DNA from: Bauldia sp.
Lineage (GTDB): Bacteria > Pseudomonadota > Alphaproteobacteria > Rhizobiales > Kaistiaceae
Length of the DNA: 64,000 nucleotides
Assembly (NCBI GenBank): GCA_028284325.1
Contig: JANQRX010000010.1
Span: 248,001-312,000 of the forward strand
Direction: 5' to 3'
Each line of letters begins with the position of its first letter. The first letter of the stretch is position 1. The notes under the pieces are model-generated. The model did no database searches. It was not told the DNA's origin and saw nothing but the letters and a program-made list of their open reading frames with translations. Shown here one piece after another: positions 1 to 8,007 of the stretch. The position numbers and the translations under genes were made by a program.

Positions 1-531
1 GCCAAAGGCGATGCCGAACCGTTCGCGCCGCCCGACGCGCGCTCCGGGCGCGCGCCGGCCCTTGGCCAGCCAGTCCTGCATGGCCGGCATCAGGATCTCG
101 TCGATCACCGTCGGCCGCCGCTGCCGCCAGTCCTCCCAGGGAAAGTAATCGTACCAGCGACGCCAGCCGCCGCCGGTGGCGATGTCGGCTGCCGCGTCGC
201 TCATGCGGGTGAGCGCCAGATAGCCGACGGAGACCTGATGCAGGCCGGCGTCGCCGGGCCGCGCCTGACGCCCCCGGTCGCCGAAGGTGTAGAGCTGCTC
301 CACGTGCCCGACGGCGAGGCCCGTCTGCATCTCGACCCACGACCGCAAGCCGGTTTCGAAGGTGCGGTGTTCCAGCGGGTTGAACGGCCCGAAGGGCAGG
401 CCGTCCGGTTCGCCGGTGCGGCCCCGGCCACGGTCGGTGACGGCCAGCACCAGCGGTTCGTCGTCGGACACGCCGACGATCGCGGCGATCAGGCCGATTT
501 CGATTCCCGGCGAGACGGGCGCCTTGGTCAC
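1..531 (-). CDS. Nudix-domain protein, NadQ-like (COG4111-type), partial
   Basis: The reading frame starts with GTG at 531 and runs off the left edge of the window, so 177 codons are seen. The protein has a Nudix-like fold start (residues about 10-70 with LVLAVTD and the DGLPFGPF segment) and resembles the alphaproteobacterial Nudix protein family described as NAD metabolism regulator NadQ. A usable Nudix hydrolase box is not evident, which fits a regulatory role. The GTG overlaps the TGA of the upstream phosphatase by 4 nt (GTGA), so it is translationally coupled in the 1-2532 operon. The C-terminal DNA-binding part would lie outside the window, so the NadQ role is an inference from family resemblance. 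Confidence 0.7.
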   Translation of the reverse strand, partial: MTKAPVSPGIEIGLIAAIVGVSDDEPLVLAVTDRGRGRTGEPDGLPFGPFNPLEHRTFETGLRSWVEMQTGLAVGHVEQLYTFGDRGRQARPGDAGLHQVSVGYLALTRMSDAAADIATGGGWRRWYDYFPWEDWRQRRPTVIDEILMPAMQDWLAKGRRAPGARVGRRERFGIAFG

Positions 532-1043
532 GGCCTCAGAGGCAGGACGAACGGGGTGCCCTCGATGGCCGAATCGCCGCGGCCGATGGACTCCACGGCG
601 GCGACCATGCGCCCGCCGCGCCCCAGGATGGCGTCGGCCAGCGCCACCAGCCGGCTGTTGGGCGTCGCCGTCGGCGAGGCGGCGCGCAGCCGCGACGACA
701 GGTGTGCCTCCGCGGTCCCGGGATCGAGGTGGCACAGCGCAATGAACGCGGCGGCGGTGGACCGGCTGATGCCGGCGAGGCAGTGGACCACCATCGGCTG
801 TCGCCGGTCCCAGCCGTCGACGAAGTCAAGCAGGTGCCGCACGTGGCTGGCCTGCGGCGCGACGTAGCCTTCCATGATTTCGGTGATGTCGTTGAGTCGC
901 AAGTCGAGATGGTTGGTCGCGTCGATGGGTGCCGGCCGCGTCATCTCCGCGCCTTCGGCGAGCAGGCTGACGACGTGGGTCGCGCCCGTTGCCCCGACGG
1001 TTTCGTCAAGCCGCGACAGCGGGCAGACGACGATAGCGCTCAT
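528..1043 (-). CDS. Predicted protein tyrosine phosphatase (dual-specificity-like)
   Basis: A cytoplasmic protein of 171 residues from the ATG at 1043. It carries the cysteine phosphatase signature HCLAGISRS (Cys-x5-Arg) near residue 87 and an upstream Asp-rich loop (NHLDLRLNDI). This is the COG5350 type of small phosphatase found next to HD-domain genes in alphaproteobacteria. The chosen start overlaps the stop of the HD gene (ATGA at 1040-1043); a longer open frame to 1118 would run far into that gene and begins with low-complexity arginines, so it was not used. Substrate is unknown. Confidence 0.82.
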   Translation of the reverse strand: MSAIVVCPLSRLDETVGATGATHVVSLLAEGAEMTRPAPIDATNHLDLRLNDITEIMEGYVAPQASHVRHLLDFVDGWDRRQPMVVHCLAGISRSTAAAFIALCHLDPGTAEAHLSSRLRAASPTATPNSRLVALADAILGRGGRMVAAVESIGRGDSAIEGTPFVLPLRP

Positions 1044-1654
1044 GACGCGCCCCCACCGGCGGCGTCGACCGCGCGGAAGCAGTCGAGATAGCGGGCCTCG
1101 GCGGTGGTCGCCGGCCACGGCGTCAGCATGTCGGGATCGATCGAGACCCTGGGCGGCCGTCCAAAGAACTTCACCGCTTCCTCCTTGCCGAATCCCGCCA
1201 GCTTCACCGCCTCATGATACGCCGAAACCTGATCGGCCGCCTTGATCATCGCGGCGACCTTGCGCGGCAAGGGATAGGTGATTCCGAAGCGGATATGAAC
1301 TGCCGCCAGAAGCCGCTCCTCGACCGCGACGTAGGAGCCGCCGAGCAGCGTCTTGAAGGGCGAGATGAGATCGCCGATCACGTATTCGGCGGCGTCGTGG
1401 AGGAGGCCGGCGAGCCGGGTGGAGGCGGGGAGGTCGCCGTTCATCCGCACCAGCAGATCGTCGACCAGAATCGTGTGCTGGGCGACCGAGAAGACGTGGT
1501 CGCCGATCGTCTGGCCGTTCCAGCGCGCCACGCGCGCCAAGCCGTGGGCGATATCCTCCAGCTCGATATCGAGCGGCGATGGGTCGATGAGATCGAGCCG
1601 GCGACCCGACAGCATGCGCTGCCACGCACGCGCCGACGGCTTGCGGCGCGCCAT
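1040..1654 (-). CDS. HD-domain phosphohydrolase (YfbR-like)
   Basis: A 204-residue HD-superfamily protein. Metal ligands are visible as H in HVFSVAQHT (about residue 53-60) and the HD pair in GLLHDAAEY (about residue 83-90), with a distal D in KAADQVS. Members of this group (COG1896) hydrolyse deoxynucleoside 5'-monophosphates or related phosphoesters. It is coupled to both neighbours: TGATG with ygfZ upstream and ATGA with the phosphatase downstream. The specific substrate cannot be read from the sequence. Confidence 0.85.
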   Translation of the reverse strand: MARRKPSARAWQRMLSGRRLDLIDPSPLDIELEDIAHGLARVARWNGQTIGDHVFSVAQHTILVDDLLVRMNGDLPASTRLAGLLHDAAEYVIGDLISPFKTLLGGSYVAVEERLLAAVHIRFGITYPLPRKVAAMIKAADQVSAYHEAVKLAGFGKEEAVKFFGRPPRVSIDPDMLTPWPATTAEARYLDCFRAVDAAGGGAS

Positions 1655-2532
1655 CAGCCCGTCGACGCCTGCGACGGCCAGTCGTAGGTCGCCCAGGCCG
1701 GGAGCTCCACGCGCGTGACGACCTCGCCGGCGGTGATCGGCGTCCCGGCGGCGACGGCATCGCCGACGCGGTCGAGGCGGGCGATGGCGATGCCGGCCTG
1801 TCCGGCTGTCGAGCCGAGTTTGCCGACCTCGCGCTCGTCGGCCAGAAGCGGTGTCCCGGCCGCGGGCAGGGGTCCCTCGCCGGTGACGGCCACGACCCGG
1901 CGCCGCGCCGTGCCGCGGTGCTCCATGCGCGAGACCACCTCCTGGCCGACAAAGCAGCCCTTCCGGAAATCAACGCCATGCAACTGGTCGAGGGCGATGT
2001 CATGGGGAAAGACCTCGCCGCTGCCGAAATCGCCCGGCGCCTCGGGCACGGCAAGCGCGATGCGATGGGCGTGGTAGTCCGCGGGTGCGGCGTCCCGCAC
2101 ACCCGGCGGTCGCTCGTCGGCGGCGATGGGTCCGCGAAAGCCGAGCGCGACGAGGCGCGGATCGGGCGGCATCTCGGTGGCGTGCGGTGATGGACCGTCC
2201 CAGGCGACGGCGACGGCCAGATCCGGCCGTTCGGCGATCTCGACCTGGGCGCGGAGCTTGTAGAGACCGAGCCGCTGCAGAAACAGGTCGGCGTGATCAT
2301 CGGCGAGATCGGCGAGGTAGCCGCCGTCGCGCCGGTGCAGCAGGAGGTCGACCAGCACCTTGCCCTGTGGCGACAGGAGGGCGCCGTAGCCTGACCCGTT
2401 GTCGGCGGGATCGGCAACGTTGCCGGTCAGCAGGTCGCCAAGGAACTTGGGCGCGTCGGGACCGCCGATCGCGACGACCCGCCGTGCGGGCAGAAAGCAG
2501 AAGCGGGGCTCCGAAGCATCCATTCCGTTCAT
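1654..2532 (-). CDS. ygfZ: Folate-binding Fe-S cluster assembly protein YgfZ
   Basis: 292 residues with the GcvT-like folate-binding fold and the diagnostic YgfZ motif KGCFVGQE (about residue 190-197), where the Cys is the conserved one needed for repair or maturation of Fe-S enzymes such as MiaB. Length is typical for alphaproteobacterial YgfZ/IBA57-like proteins. It is the first gene of a four-gene minus-strand operon (ygfZ, HD hydrolase, phosphatase, NadQ-like). The start could also be the second Met (MDASEP) at 2523. Confidence 0.92.
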   Translation of the reverse strand: MNGMDASEPRFCFLPARRVVAIGGPDAPKFLGDLLTGNVADPADNGSGYGALLSPQGKVLVDLLLHRRDGGYLADLADDHADLFLQRLGLYKLRAQVEIAERPDLAVAVAWDGPSPHATEMPPDPRLVALGFRGPIAADERPPGVRDAAPADYHAHRIALAVPEAPGDFGSGEVFPHDIALDQLHGVDFRKGCFVGQEVVSRMEHRGTARRRVVAVTGEGPLPAAGTPLLADEREVGKLGSTAGQAGIAIARLDRVGDAVAAGTPITAGEVVTRVELPAWATYDWPSQASTG

Positions 2533-2572
2533 GTGCGACTACGTAGGCGGCCTCGCCGATGGCGGCAAGCCG

Positions 2573-3259
2573 TCAATCGCCGGCGATGAAATAGCGCCAC
2601 GTGCCGTCCGGGGCGATGCCGAGACGGTAGGAGAGGTAGTAGCCGTAGGCGAGCATGTCCTCGTAGTCGCCGGCATAGACCAGCTTGAACAGCTCTACGA
2701 TCTGCTCCGGCGTCAGCGCCTCGACCGGATAGCGGGCGAAGTACGGCCACACATAAGCTTCCTCGTCGGTGCCGGGATCGGCATGCACGAACCCGGCTTC
2801 CAGCACCTCCAGAAGGATCGCCATGATCTCCCGGCCCTCCACGTCGCCCGACAGGGACCGGAGGTAGTCGATCGGATCCTCCACATGGCCGAAGCTCAGC
2901 GCCGGCGGCGCTTCGCTGGCGTCCATGATCGGCCGCAGGTTCTCGGGATCACCGGTGCGCGCAGCGGCCATGATCGCCTCGCGCACGCGGCGCACCGGTT
3001 CAGGCAGAAGTGCGGGATCGTAGAGGACGTCGGGAACGCCGGCATCGGTGACGTCGGGACCGGTCGGCGCGCTGCTGTCCGTGGCCACCGCCTCGCCGGG
3101 TTCGGCGGTGCCGGCCGGCAGTTCGGGCATCGCTTCCCCGGCCTCGGGGAGGATGATCGTCTGGGTCGGCACCTCGCGGCTGTCCTGCGCACCCGCCGCG
3201 GTCACGGTCAGGGCGAGACCGAGAGCAAGGGGTAGGCCGAACGCCGGTCGCAAAGCCAC
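2573..3259 (-). CDS. Conserved secreted protein of unknown function
   Basis: 228 residues with a clear Sec signal peptide (hydrophobic LPLALGLALTVTAAGAQD, cleavage near residue 24) followed by an acidic, Pro/Glu-rich linker (to about residue 75) and a helical C-terminal domain rich in Ala, Glu, Tyr. No catalytic motif is recognised. The C-terminal half (YLRSLSGDVEGREIM, YVWPYFARYPVEAL) looks like a conserved alphaproteobacterial periplasmic domain. It is 40 bp upstream of ygfZ on the same strand but not overlapping, so a separate promoter is possible. Confidence 0.75.
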   Translation of the reverse strand: MALRPAFGLPLALGLALTVTAAGAQDSREVPTQTIILPEAGEAMPELPAGTAEPGEAVATDSSAPTGPDVTDAGVPDVLYDPALLPEPVRRVREAIMAAARTGDPENLRPIMDASEAPPALSFGHVEDPIDYLRSLSGDVEGREIMAILLEVLEAGFVHADPGTDEEAYVWPYFARYPVEALTPEQIVELFKLVYAGDYEDMLAYGYYLSYRLGIAPDGTWRYFIAGD

Positions 3260-3340
3260 CGCAACCCTCCGGATGACCGATTGGGCGGCCAGTCTACCCG
3301 AAAATGAGCGGTGAGGCAGGCGCGACGGCCTGGCGGCGGC

Positions 3341-3589
3341 CTATTGGAGGGTGGGCCTGAGGGTGAATTCGCGTGAGGTAATCCGGTCCGGCAGCGTGCC
3401 GGCGAGTTCGGCCACGGCGGTTTCGCCGTATGTGTCGACGAGATCGGAAAGGGCGGTAAACAGCGCCGCGTGGGCGACGATTTCCGGATCGACGCCGTCG
3501 GCCAGCGCGCCTTCCCAGGCTTCGTTCAGATAGGACAGCGCGACGCGCTTCTTCTCGGCGATGGTGTTGGTATCGTCTGTGGCGGTCAT
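3341..3589 (-). CDS. Small conserved protein (82 aa), likely CtrA-regulated
   Basis: An 82-residue acidic, probably alpha-helical protein without a signal peptide or membrane segment. The core (YLNEAWEGALADGVDPEIVAHAALF) resembles short uncharacterised alphaproteobacterial proteins. The upstream region (3590-3709) contains a perfect TTAA-N7-TTAA CtrA-type box at 3667-3681, about 80 bp before the start codon, so cell-cycle or motility-linked control is likely. Function unknown. Confidence 0.68.
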   Translation of the reverse strand: MTATDDTNTIAEKKRVALSYLNEAWEGALADGVDPEIVAHAALFTALSDLVDTYGETAVAELAGTLPDRITSREFTLRPTLQ

Positions 3590-3666
3590 GTGACGCTGTG
3601 ATCCCGTTAACGTTCCCGCAACCTATCACGCCGCCACGGGCCGTCAGCGATATCGTGAAGAAAGGG

Positions 3667-3681
3667 TTAACGGCTCCTTAA
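3667..3681. promoter_or_regulatory. CtrA-type binding box
   Basis: TTAACGGCTCCTTAA is an exact TTAA-N7-TTAA full CtrA site. A second near-site, TTAA-N7-CTAACCAT (3699-3717), and a TTAACG half site (3607-3612) lie on either side. In a genome this GC-rich a perfect site is uncommon by chance. It is placed to act on the 82-aa gene to the left. Confidence 0.6.
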
Positions 3682-3709
3682 AATGTCGGGGGGTCCCCTT
3701 AACGGTTGG

Positions 3710-4090
3710 CTAACCATCTTCGCCGTAGCGGGCGACGATCTCGCCGGCAAGCCGAGCGCCCTCGTCCATGAACCGGGCGATCGTGATGCGCGCCGCGTCG
3801 GTGCAGACCCGATGGACGGACCGATAGCTGTCGAAGCCGCGATTGAAGCCGTCCGCCAGCCCGACCCGGCGGTTGAAATCCGGCTGCTCGGCGTCGATGA
3901 GGGCCTGCATCTGGTCGCGCCACAGGCTGCCGTCGTCGGCGCCGCACAGGTCGCGCAGATAATGAATCGACCCCAGGATTTCGGCGAGGCGAAGAAGCGA
4001 ATCCTCGTAGGGCGGCCGCGCCAGTTCCTGCGCGGGCAGCGGTGCGGCGATACCCAGCGTCACGATGAGGGCGAGGGCGGTCCGCTTCAT
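3710..4090 (-). CDS. TIGR02301-family secreted protein
   Basis: 126 residues from the ATG at 4090, which overlaps the upstream Nudix stop by ATGA. A signal peptide (MKRTALALIVTLGIAAPLPA) precedes a small helical domain with the family pattern: YLRDLCG, then WRDQMQALI, RRVGLADGFNRGF and a second conserved Cys (VCTDAARITIARF). The two Cys are probably disulfide-bonded in the periplasm. The family is widespread in alphaproteobacteria and has no known function. A longer frame to 4168 lies within the Nudix gene and was rejected. Confidence 0.85.
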   Translation of the reverse strand: MKRTALALIVTLGIAAPLPAQELARPPYEDSLLRLAEILGSIHYLRDLCGADDGSLWRDQMQALIDAEQPDFNRRVGLADGFNRGFDSYRSVHRVCTDAARITIARFMDEGARLAGEIVARYGEDG

Positions 4091-4512
4091 GCCGTCATCT
4101 CGCGTTGCAGCCACGTCGCCGTGCCGTCGGTCAGCGCGAGCCCGTCGGGATTGTCCGGCGTGACCCACGCGACCGCCGCGGCGTCGTCGCCGGCGACCGC
4201 GTCGCCGGCGAGATAGCGCCCGCGATAGACGGCGAGCACGTAATGCGCCCGGACGGCACCGGCATCGTCACGGTCGATCACCTCCTCGAAGCCCACCTGC
4301 CGCCAGTCGTCCGCTTCGATCCGGGTCTCCTCGCGCAATTCACGCGCCACCGCCTCTTCCAGCCGCTCGCCCGTCTCGACCCGTCCGCCCGGCAGGCTCC
4401 ACAGGCCCTTGAGCGGCGCCCGCCCGCGGCGCACGAGCAGTACCGCACCGTCCCTGAGGACAAGCGCGCTGACGCCGAGCATGGGGTGATCGGGGCGGTC
4501 CCGGGACGACAT
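4087..4512 (-). CDS. Nudix hydrolase with a non-canonical Nudix box
   Basis: 141 residues with the Nudix fold; the box reads G-x5-E-x7-REL-REE-TR (residues about 37-59), so all acidic Mg ligands are present but the final Gly of the consensus is Arg. N-terminal strand VSALVLRDGAVLLVRRG and the WSLPGGR segment are typical of MutT/ADP-ribose pyrophosphatase-like enzymes. It precedes and overlaps the TIGR02301 gene. Divergent from the SRAP gene with an 85-bp spacer. Substrate unknown. Confidence 0.85.
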   Translation of the reverse strand: MSSRDRPDHPMLGVSALVLRDGAVLLVRRGRAPLKGLWSLPGGRVETGERLEEAVARELREETRIEADDWRQVGFEEVIDRDDAGAVRAHYVLAVYRGRYLAGDAVAGDDAAAVAWVTPDNPDGLALTDGTATWLQREMTA

Positions 4513-4597
4513 GGACGCGAACCTACAGCGTGCCCGGGCCGCGACAAAGCGCTATACCCGCGAGGGCCCAGAGGCCGGAGAAACCAAGGATGGGCCG

Positions 4598-5272
4598 ATG
4601 TGCGGGCGTTACCTGCTGATAACGTCGCCGGACGAGATCGAGACCCTGTTCGGCTATCTCGACGGCGAACCGTTTCCGCCGCGCTACAACATCGCCCCGA
4701 CCCAGCCGATCGCGATCATCCGCCACGTCCACGGCGCCCGGCGTTTCGCGCTGGTGCGTTGGGGGCTGGTGCCGCGCTGGGTCAAGGATCCTGGGGATTT
4801 CCCACTGCTCGTCAACGCCCGCGACGACACGCTGACAGAACGCCCGGCCTTTCGCGATGCCGTGCGTTACCGGCGTTGCCTGGTTCCCGCCTCCGGCTTC
4901 TACGAGTGGACATCGGAGGCAGGCGGCCGGCAGCCGTACTGGGTCCGCCCCCGCGACGGCCGCCCGGTCGCCTTTGCCGGCCTTTGGGAAACCTGGATGA
5001 ACGCGGAGGGCAGCGAGATCGACTCCGCCTGCATCATCACGACGGCGGCGAACGCCACGGTCGCGCCGATCCACGACCGGATGCCGGCGGTGATCGACCC
5101 GGCCGACTTTACCACCTGGCTGGAGGGTTCGCTGGAGGAGGCGCTGGCGCTTCTGAAGCCGGCCGCGGAGGACAAGTTTGAGGCCGTTCCGGTCAACCGT
5201 CGGGTCAATTCCGTGCGCGACGACGGTCCCTCGCTCCTGGAACCGCCCGAGCAGGGTGACCTGTTCTCATGA
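4598..5272 (+). CDS. SRAP/YedK (HMCES-like) abasic-site crosslinking protein
   Basis: 224 residues. The start is set by the invariant MCGRY: Cys2 becomes the N-terminal catalytic residue after Met removal and forms a thiazolidine crosslink with abasic sites in ssDNA. Other conserved active-site pieces are visible: RYNIAPTQ, the Asn in VNARDDTL, Glu in GFYEW, and His in PIHDRMPAVI. An in-frame upstream extension to 4511 was rejected because it would bury Cys2. Its last codons overlap the LysE exporter start (ATGA). Confidence 0.95.
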   Translation: MCGRYLLITSPDEIETLFGYLDGEPFPPRYNIAPTQPIAIIRHVHGARRFALVRWGLVPRWVKDPGDFPLLVNARDDTLTERPAFRDAVRYRRCLVPASGFYEWTSEAGGRQPYWVRPRDGRPVAFAGLWETWMNAEGSEIDSACIITTAANATVAPIHDRMPAVIDPADFTTWLEGSLEEALALLKPAAEDKFEAVPVNRRVNSVRDDGPSLLEPPEQGDLFS

Positions 5273-5901
5273 GCGGCGGCGCGGGCGTGGTGGCGCCGGC
5301 CATCGAGGGATTCCTGCTCAGCGCCGGTCTGATCATCGCCATCGGCGCGCAGAACGCCTTCGTGCTCCGTCAGGGGCTGGTCGGTCGCCATGTCGGGCTG
5401 GTCGTGGCCGTCTGCGGTCTGTCCGACGCGGCGCTGATCGCGCTGGGGGTGGCGGGCGCGGGCGCCCTGATCGCCGACAATCCGGCCGTGATCCGCTGGG
5501 TCACGGCCGGCGGGGCCGCCTTCCTCGTCGCCTACGGGCTCCTGGCGGCACGCCGGGCGTGGCGTGGCGGGGGTACTCTGGAGGCGGCCGAGGCCGCCAA
5601 CGGTGCGGCAGCGGTCCTGACGACCACGCTGGCGCTGACGTTCCTCAACCCGCACGTCTACCTGGACACCGTGGTCCTGATCGGCGCCATCTCGGTCCGG
5701 TATGAGGGGGGATCGGTCGTTGCCTTCACGCTCGGCGCCATGGCCGCGTCGGCCGCGTGGTTCGCGGCCCTAGGCTACGGCGCGCGCCTGCTCGCGCCGC
5801 TCTTTCGGCAAAGAGCGGCGTGGCGCGTTCTCGACGGCGTGGTCGCGATCACCATGCTGGCGATCGCGGCCCGGCTCGTCGCCTCAGCGTTTCTTGTCTG
5901 A
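5269..5901 (+). CDS. LysE/ArgO-family amino-acid exporter
   Basis: 210 residues, six hydrophobic segments. The N-terminal signature of the family is present (LIIAIGAQNAFVLRQGL), as is the FLNPHVYLDTVVLIG segment in the middle, which matches the ArgO/LysE subgroup better than RhtB. It exports basic amino acids in studied members. Translationally coupled to the SRAP gene (ATGA), although a functional link between the two is not obvious. The 3' end overlaps the convergent small gene by 18 nt. Confidence 0.92.
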   Translation: MSGGAGVVAPAIEGFLLSAGLIIAIGAQNAFVLRQGLVGRHVGLVVAVCGLSDAALIALGVAGAGALIADNPAVIRWVTAGGAAFLVAYGLLAARRAWRGGGTLEAAEAANGAAAVLTTTLALTFLNPHVYLDTVVLIGAISVRYEGGSVVAFTLGAMAASAAWFAALGYGARLLAPLFRQRAAWRVLDGVVAITMLAIAARLVASAFLV

Positions 5902-6099
5902 GTTGGTGTTCGCCGGCTTGGACGCGACGGCCCCTTTCTTGCCTGTCGGCGCGACGGCGGCGACGACGCAGCGAATACCCAGATCGCGGTAGTGGCGATC
6001 GAGGGTTGCGTCGCGCTCCAGGTCGGCGCGGCATTGGAAGGGGCGGGCATCGGCGGGACTTTGGTGCACTTTCACCGGACTGACTCGGCTTCTGATCAT
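5884..6099 (-). CDS. Small conserved hypothetical protein
   Basis: Up to 71 residues from the ATG at 6099; a GTG at 6075 is an alternative start. The central segment (CRADLERDATLDRHYRDLG, then IRCVVAAVAP) has the look of a conserved short alphaproteobacterial protein with a Lys-rich tail (TGKKGAV). No membrane segment. Function unknown. It overlaps the 3' end of lysE on the opposite strand by 18 nt. Confidence 0.6.
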   Translation of the reverse strand: MIRSRVSPVKVHQSPADARPFQCRADLERDATLDRHYRDLGIRCVVAAVAPTGKKGAVASKPANTNSDKKR

Positions 6100-6189
6100 C
6101 CAAACGGCGACATTGTCGACCGCAACGGTCGGCGCATGTGCTCTCCGATTGCGGCCGAAAAATGTTGAACGAGGATGATTACCAATCCT

Positions 6190-6657
6190 TTACCACGAGT
6201 AGGTGGTCGGATCGGGAATCGCCTCGTAGCGGCTTGCCGCAATCAGCCCCTTGATCGAGCGTATCAGCCACCAGATCGCGGTCAAGATCAGCCCGATCAC
6301 GCCGATCAGGATGAACACCAGCACGAACGAAATGGCCATCGCGACCAGGCCGATCACGGCCTGCCGCACCATGTAGTCGTAGTGGCTGTTCCAGACCTCG
6401 GTGCCGTTGCCCCGGTTGAGGACCGCGATGACAAAGCCGGCGATGATCGGTACGACACCGAAAGCCGGGATCATCCCGCCGACGTAGAGAATGTAGATCA
6501 GCATCACATTCTCGCGCCCCGGGCGCAGATAGTCGCTGATCACGTCGAAGGTGGCCTGCGTCTGCTCGGACGACCTGACGTCTTCGGCCGCCGGTTCGGC
6601 CTCTCGTGGCGCCTCCTCGGGCTTGTCCCCGCCGGCCTTGCTGTCGGTTTCTGCCAT
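6190..6657 (-). CDS. DUF4870-like (COG3671) integral membrane protein
   Basis: 155 residues from the ATG at 6657. An acidic, disordered N-terminus (about 35 residues, Glu/Ala rich) is followed by three hydrophobic helices (VMLIYILYVGGMIPAFGVVP, YMVRQAVIGLVAMAISFVLV, ILIGVIGLILTAIWWLIRS) in the arrangement of the small Tic20-like/DUF4870 membrane proteins. No function known. It is divergent from the DUF1499 gene with a 79-bp spacer. A longer frame to 7149 lies antisense within that gene and was rejected. Confidence 0.8.
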   Translation of the reverse strand: MAETDSKAGGDKPEEAPREAEPAAEDVRSSEQTQATFDVISDYLRPGRENVMLIYILYVGGMIPAFGVVPIIAGFVIAVLNRGNGTEVWNSHYDYMVRQAVIGLVAMAISFVLVFILIGVIGLILTAIWWLIRSIKGLIAASRYEAIPDPTTYSW

Positions 6658-6736
6658 GGCCAAACTCCTTGCCAATCGAAATGAACCTGTTGAACGACGC
6701 ACCGCGAAAGCGCATGTCTGCGACACGGTGCCCCGT

Positions 6737-7567
6737 ATGCCACCTGTCAGGTGGTGGCGGGGCCTTGGCGAAGCAAGGCGACGGTCGTTGATTACGAGAC
6801 TGGAAGAGACCCGTTCGCGGCTGGCCGCCGTCAGCGCCGATCTCGCGGCCCTGGCGCCGCCGGTGCTGATCATCGTCGCCATCGGCCATCGGGCGCGCCT
6901 GCTCGACACCACGACGACCTTCGCCGTCCTGGCGCTCGGCTTCGGCCTGGCGGGGCTCGCCGTGATCACCGCGCTCGCCGCCTTCGGCAACATCTGGCGC
7001 GACGGCCGCCGGGGCGCCGGCCTGGCCATGCGCGGCCTCCTGATCGGCGGTCTCGTGCTGGTCCTGCCCGCGATCGCCGCCTGGCGTCTCGTCACCGAAC
7101 CGCAACTGGTGGACATCACCACCTCGCTCGACGACCCGCCGCGGTTCACCCGCGTCCTTCAGGATCGCGAAGCCGCCGACCTCGTCCCGCGGCGGCCGGA
7201 ACCGGTCGAGGCGGCGCTGCAGCAGCGCATCCATCCCGACCTCGTGTCGCGTTACTACCCGGTCGGCACCCAGCGGGTCTACGAGGAGGCGCGGGCCATC
7301 GCGGCGCGACGCGGGTGGGAGCTGTTCGTCGACCTTGCGCCCGACGAGAGCGTCGACACCGGTCGGATCGAGGCCACGGCCGTCACGGCGGTCTTCGGCT
7401 TCCGCCACGATGTGGCGCTGCGGATCGCGCCGGAGGGGGAGGGGACGCTGGTCGACATGCGCTCCGCGGCGCGGCGCGCCTCCCACGATCTCGGCGTCAA
7501 CGCACGGCGCATTCGCTCGTTCCTGTCGGAACTCGACGTGGCGCTGCAGGGCGTGACCGGCGGTTAG
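6737..7567 (+). CDS. DUF1499-domain membrane-anchored protein
   Basis: 276 residues from the ATG at 6737; a TTG at 6788 is an alternative. Two or three hydrophobic segments in the first 110 residues are followed by a soluble DUF1499 domain (TEPQLVDITTSLDDPPRF to the C-terminus) with the family features of the RVYEEARAIAARRGWEL helix and the VDMRSAARRASHDLG-N-R-I motif. The soluble part should face the periplasm. DUF1499 proteins are widespread and uncharacterised. It converges on the uspA-like gene. Confidence 0.85.
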   Translation: MPPVRWWRGLGEARRRSLITRLEETRSRLAAVSADLAALAPPVLIIVAIGHRARLLDTTTTFAVLALGFGLAGLAVITALAAFGNIWRDGRRGAGLAMRGLLIGGLVLVLPAIAAWRLVTEPQLVDITTSLDDPPRFTRVLQDREAADLVPRRPEPVEAALQQRIHPDLVSRYYPVGTQRVYEEARAIAARRGWELFVDLAPDESVDTGRIEATAVTAVFGFRHDVALRIAPEGEGTLVDMRSAARRASHDLGVNARRIRSFLSELDVALQGVTGG

Positions 7568-8007
7568 CCGAGGGAGTCCTGGTCACGCACGATCAGGACC
7601 GACCGCTGCGAGTGGGTGACGACCTCGACGGCGTTGGGCCCGATCAGATGGTCGCGAGCTTTGGGGCTGTGCGAGGCCATGACGATCAGCTCGGAGCCCG
7701 TCTCCCGCGCCTCGCGGATGATCTCGCGGTAGATCGAGCCATGCGAGACCACGACGTTCAGGTCCACGCCGTCGTCGATAACGTCATCGACGAACGCGGC
7801 GAGCTCGCGTTCGGCCGCGGCCTTTGACTGTTCCTCGAAATCGGCTGGAAAGAACAGTCCGACGATGGGCATGCCGACGTCGGGCACCACGGTCATCACG
7901 TGCAGGCGCGCGCCATACCTGTCGGCCAGATCCGCCGCCGCCCTGGCCGCCTTCCGCTGGCCGTCGGGGTCGGCAAGATCGATCGGGAGCAGGATGTTGC
8001 GGTACAT
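7564..8007 (-). CDS. Universal stress protein, TRAP-associated (TeaD-like)
   Basis: 147-residue UspA-fold protein with the ATP-binding pattern G-x2-G-x9-G(S/T) altered at the end (MASHSPKARDHLIGPNAVEVVTHSQRSVLIV), so nucleotide binding is likely. The start codon directly follows the TRAP permease stop (no gap), so the two are co-transcribed. In Halomonas, TeaD of the TeaABCD TRAP system is a Usp that tunes transporter activity; a similar role here is an inference from context. Confidence 0.9.
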   Translation of the reverse strand: MYRNILLPIDLADPDGQRKAARAAADLADRYGARLHVMTVVPDVGMPIVGLFFPADFEEQSKAAAERELAAFVDDVIDDGVDLNVVVSHGSIYREIIREARETGSELIVMASHSPKARDHLIGPNAVEVVTHSQRSVLIVRDQDSLG

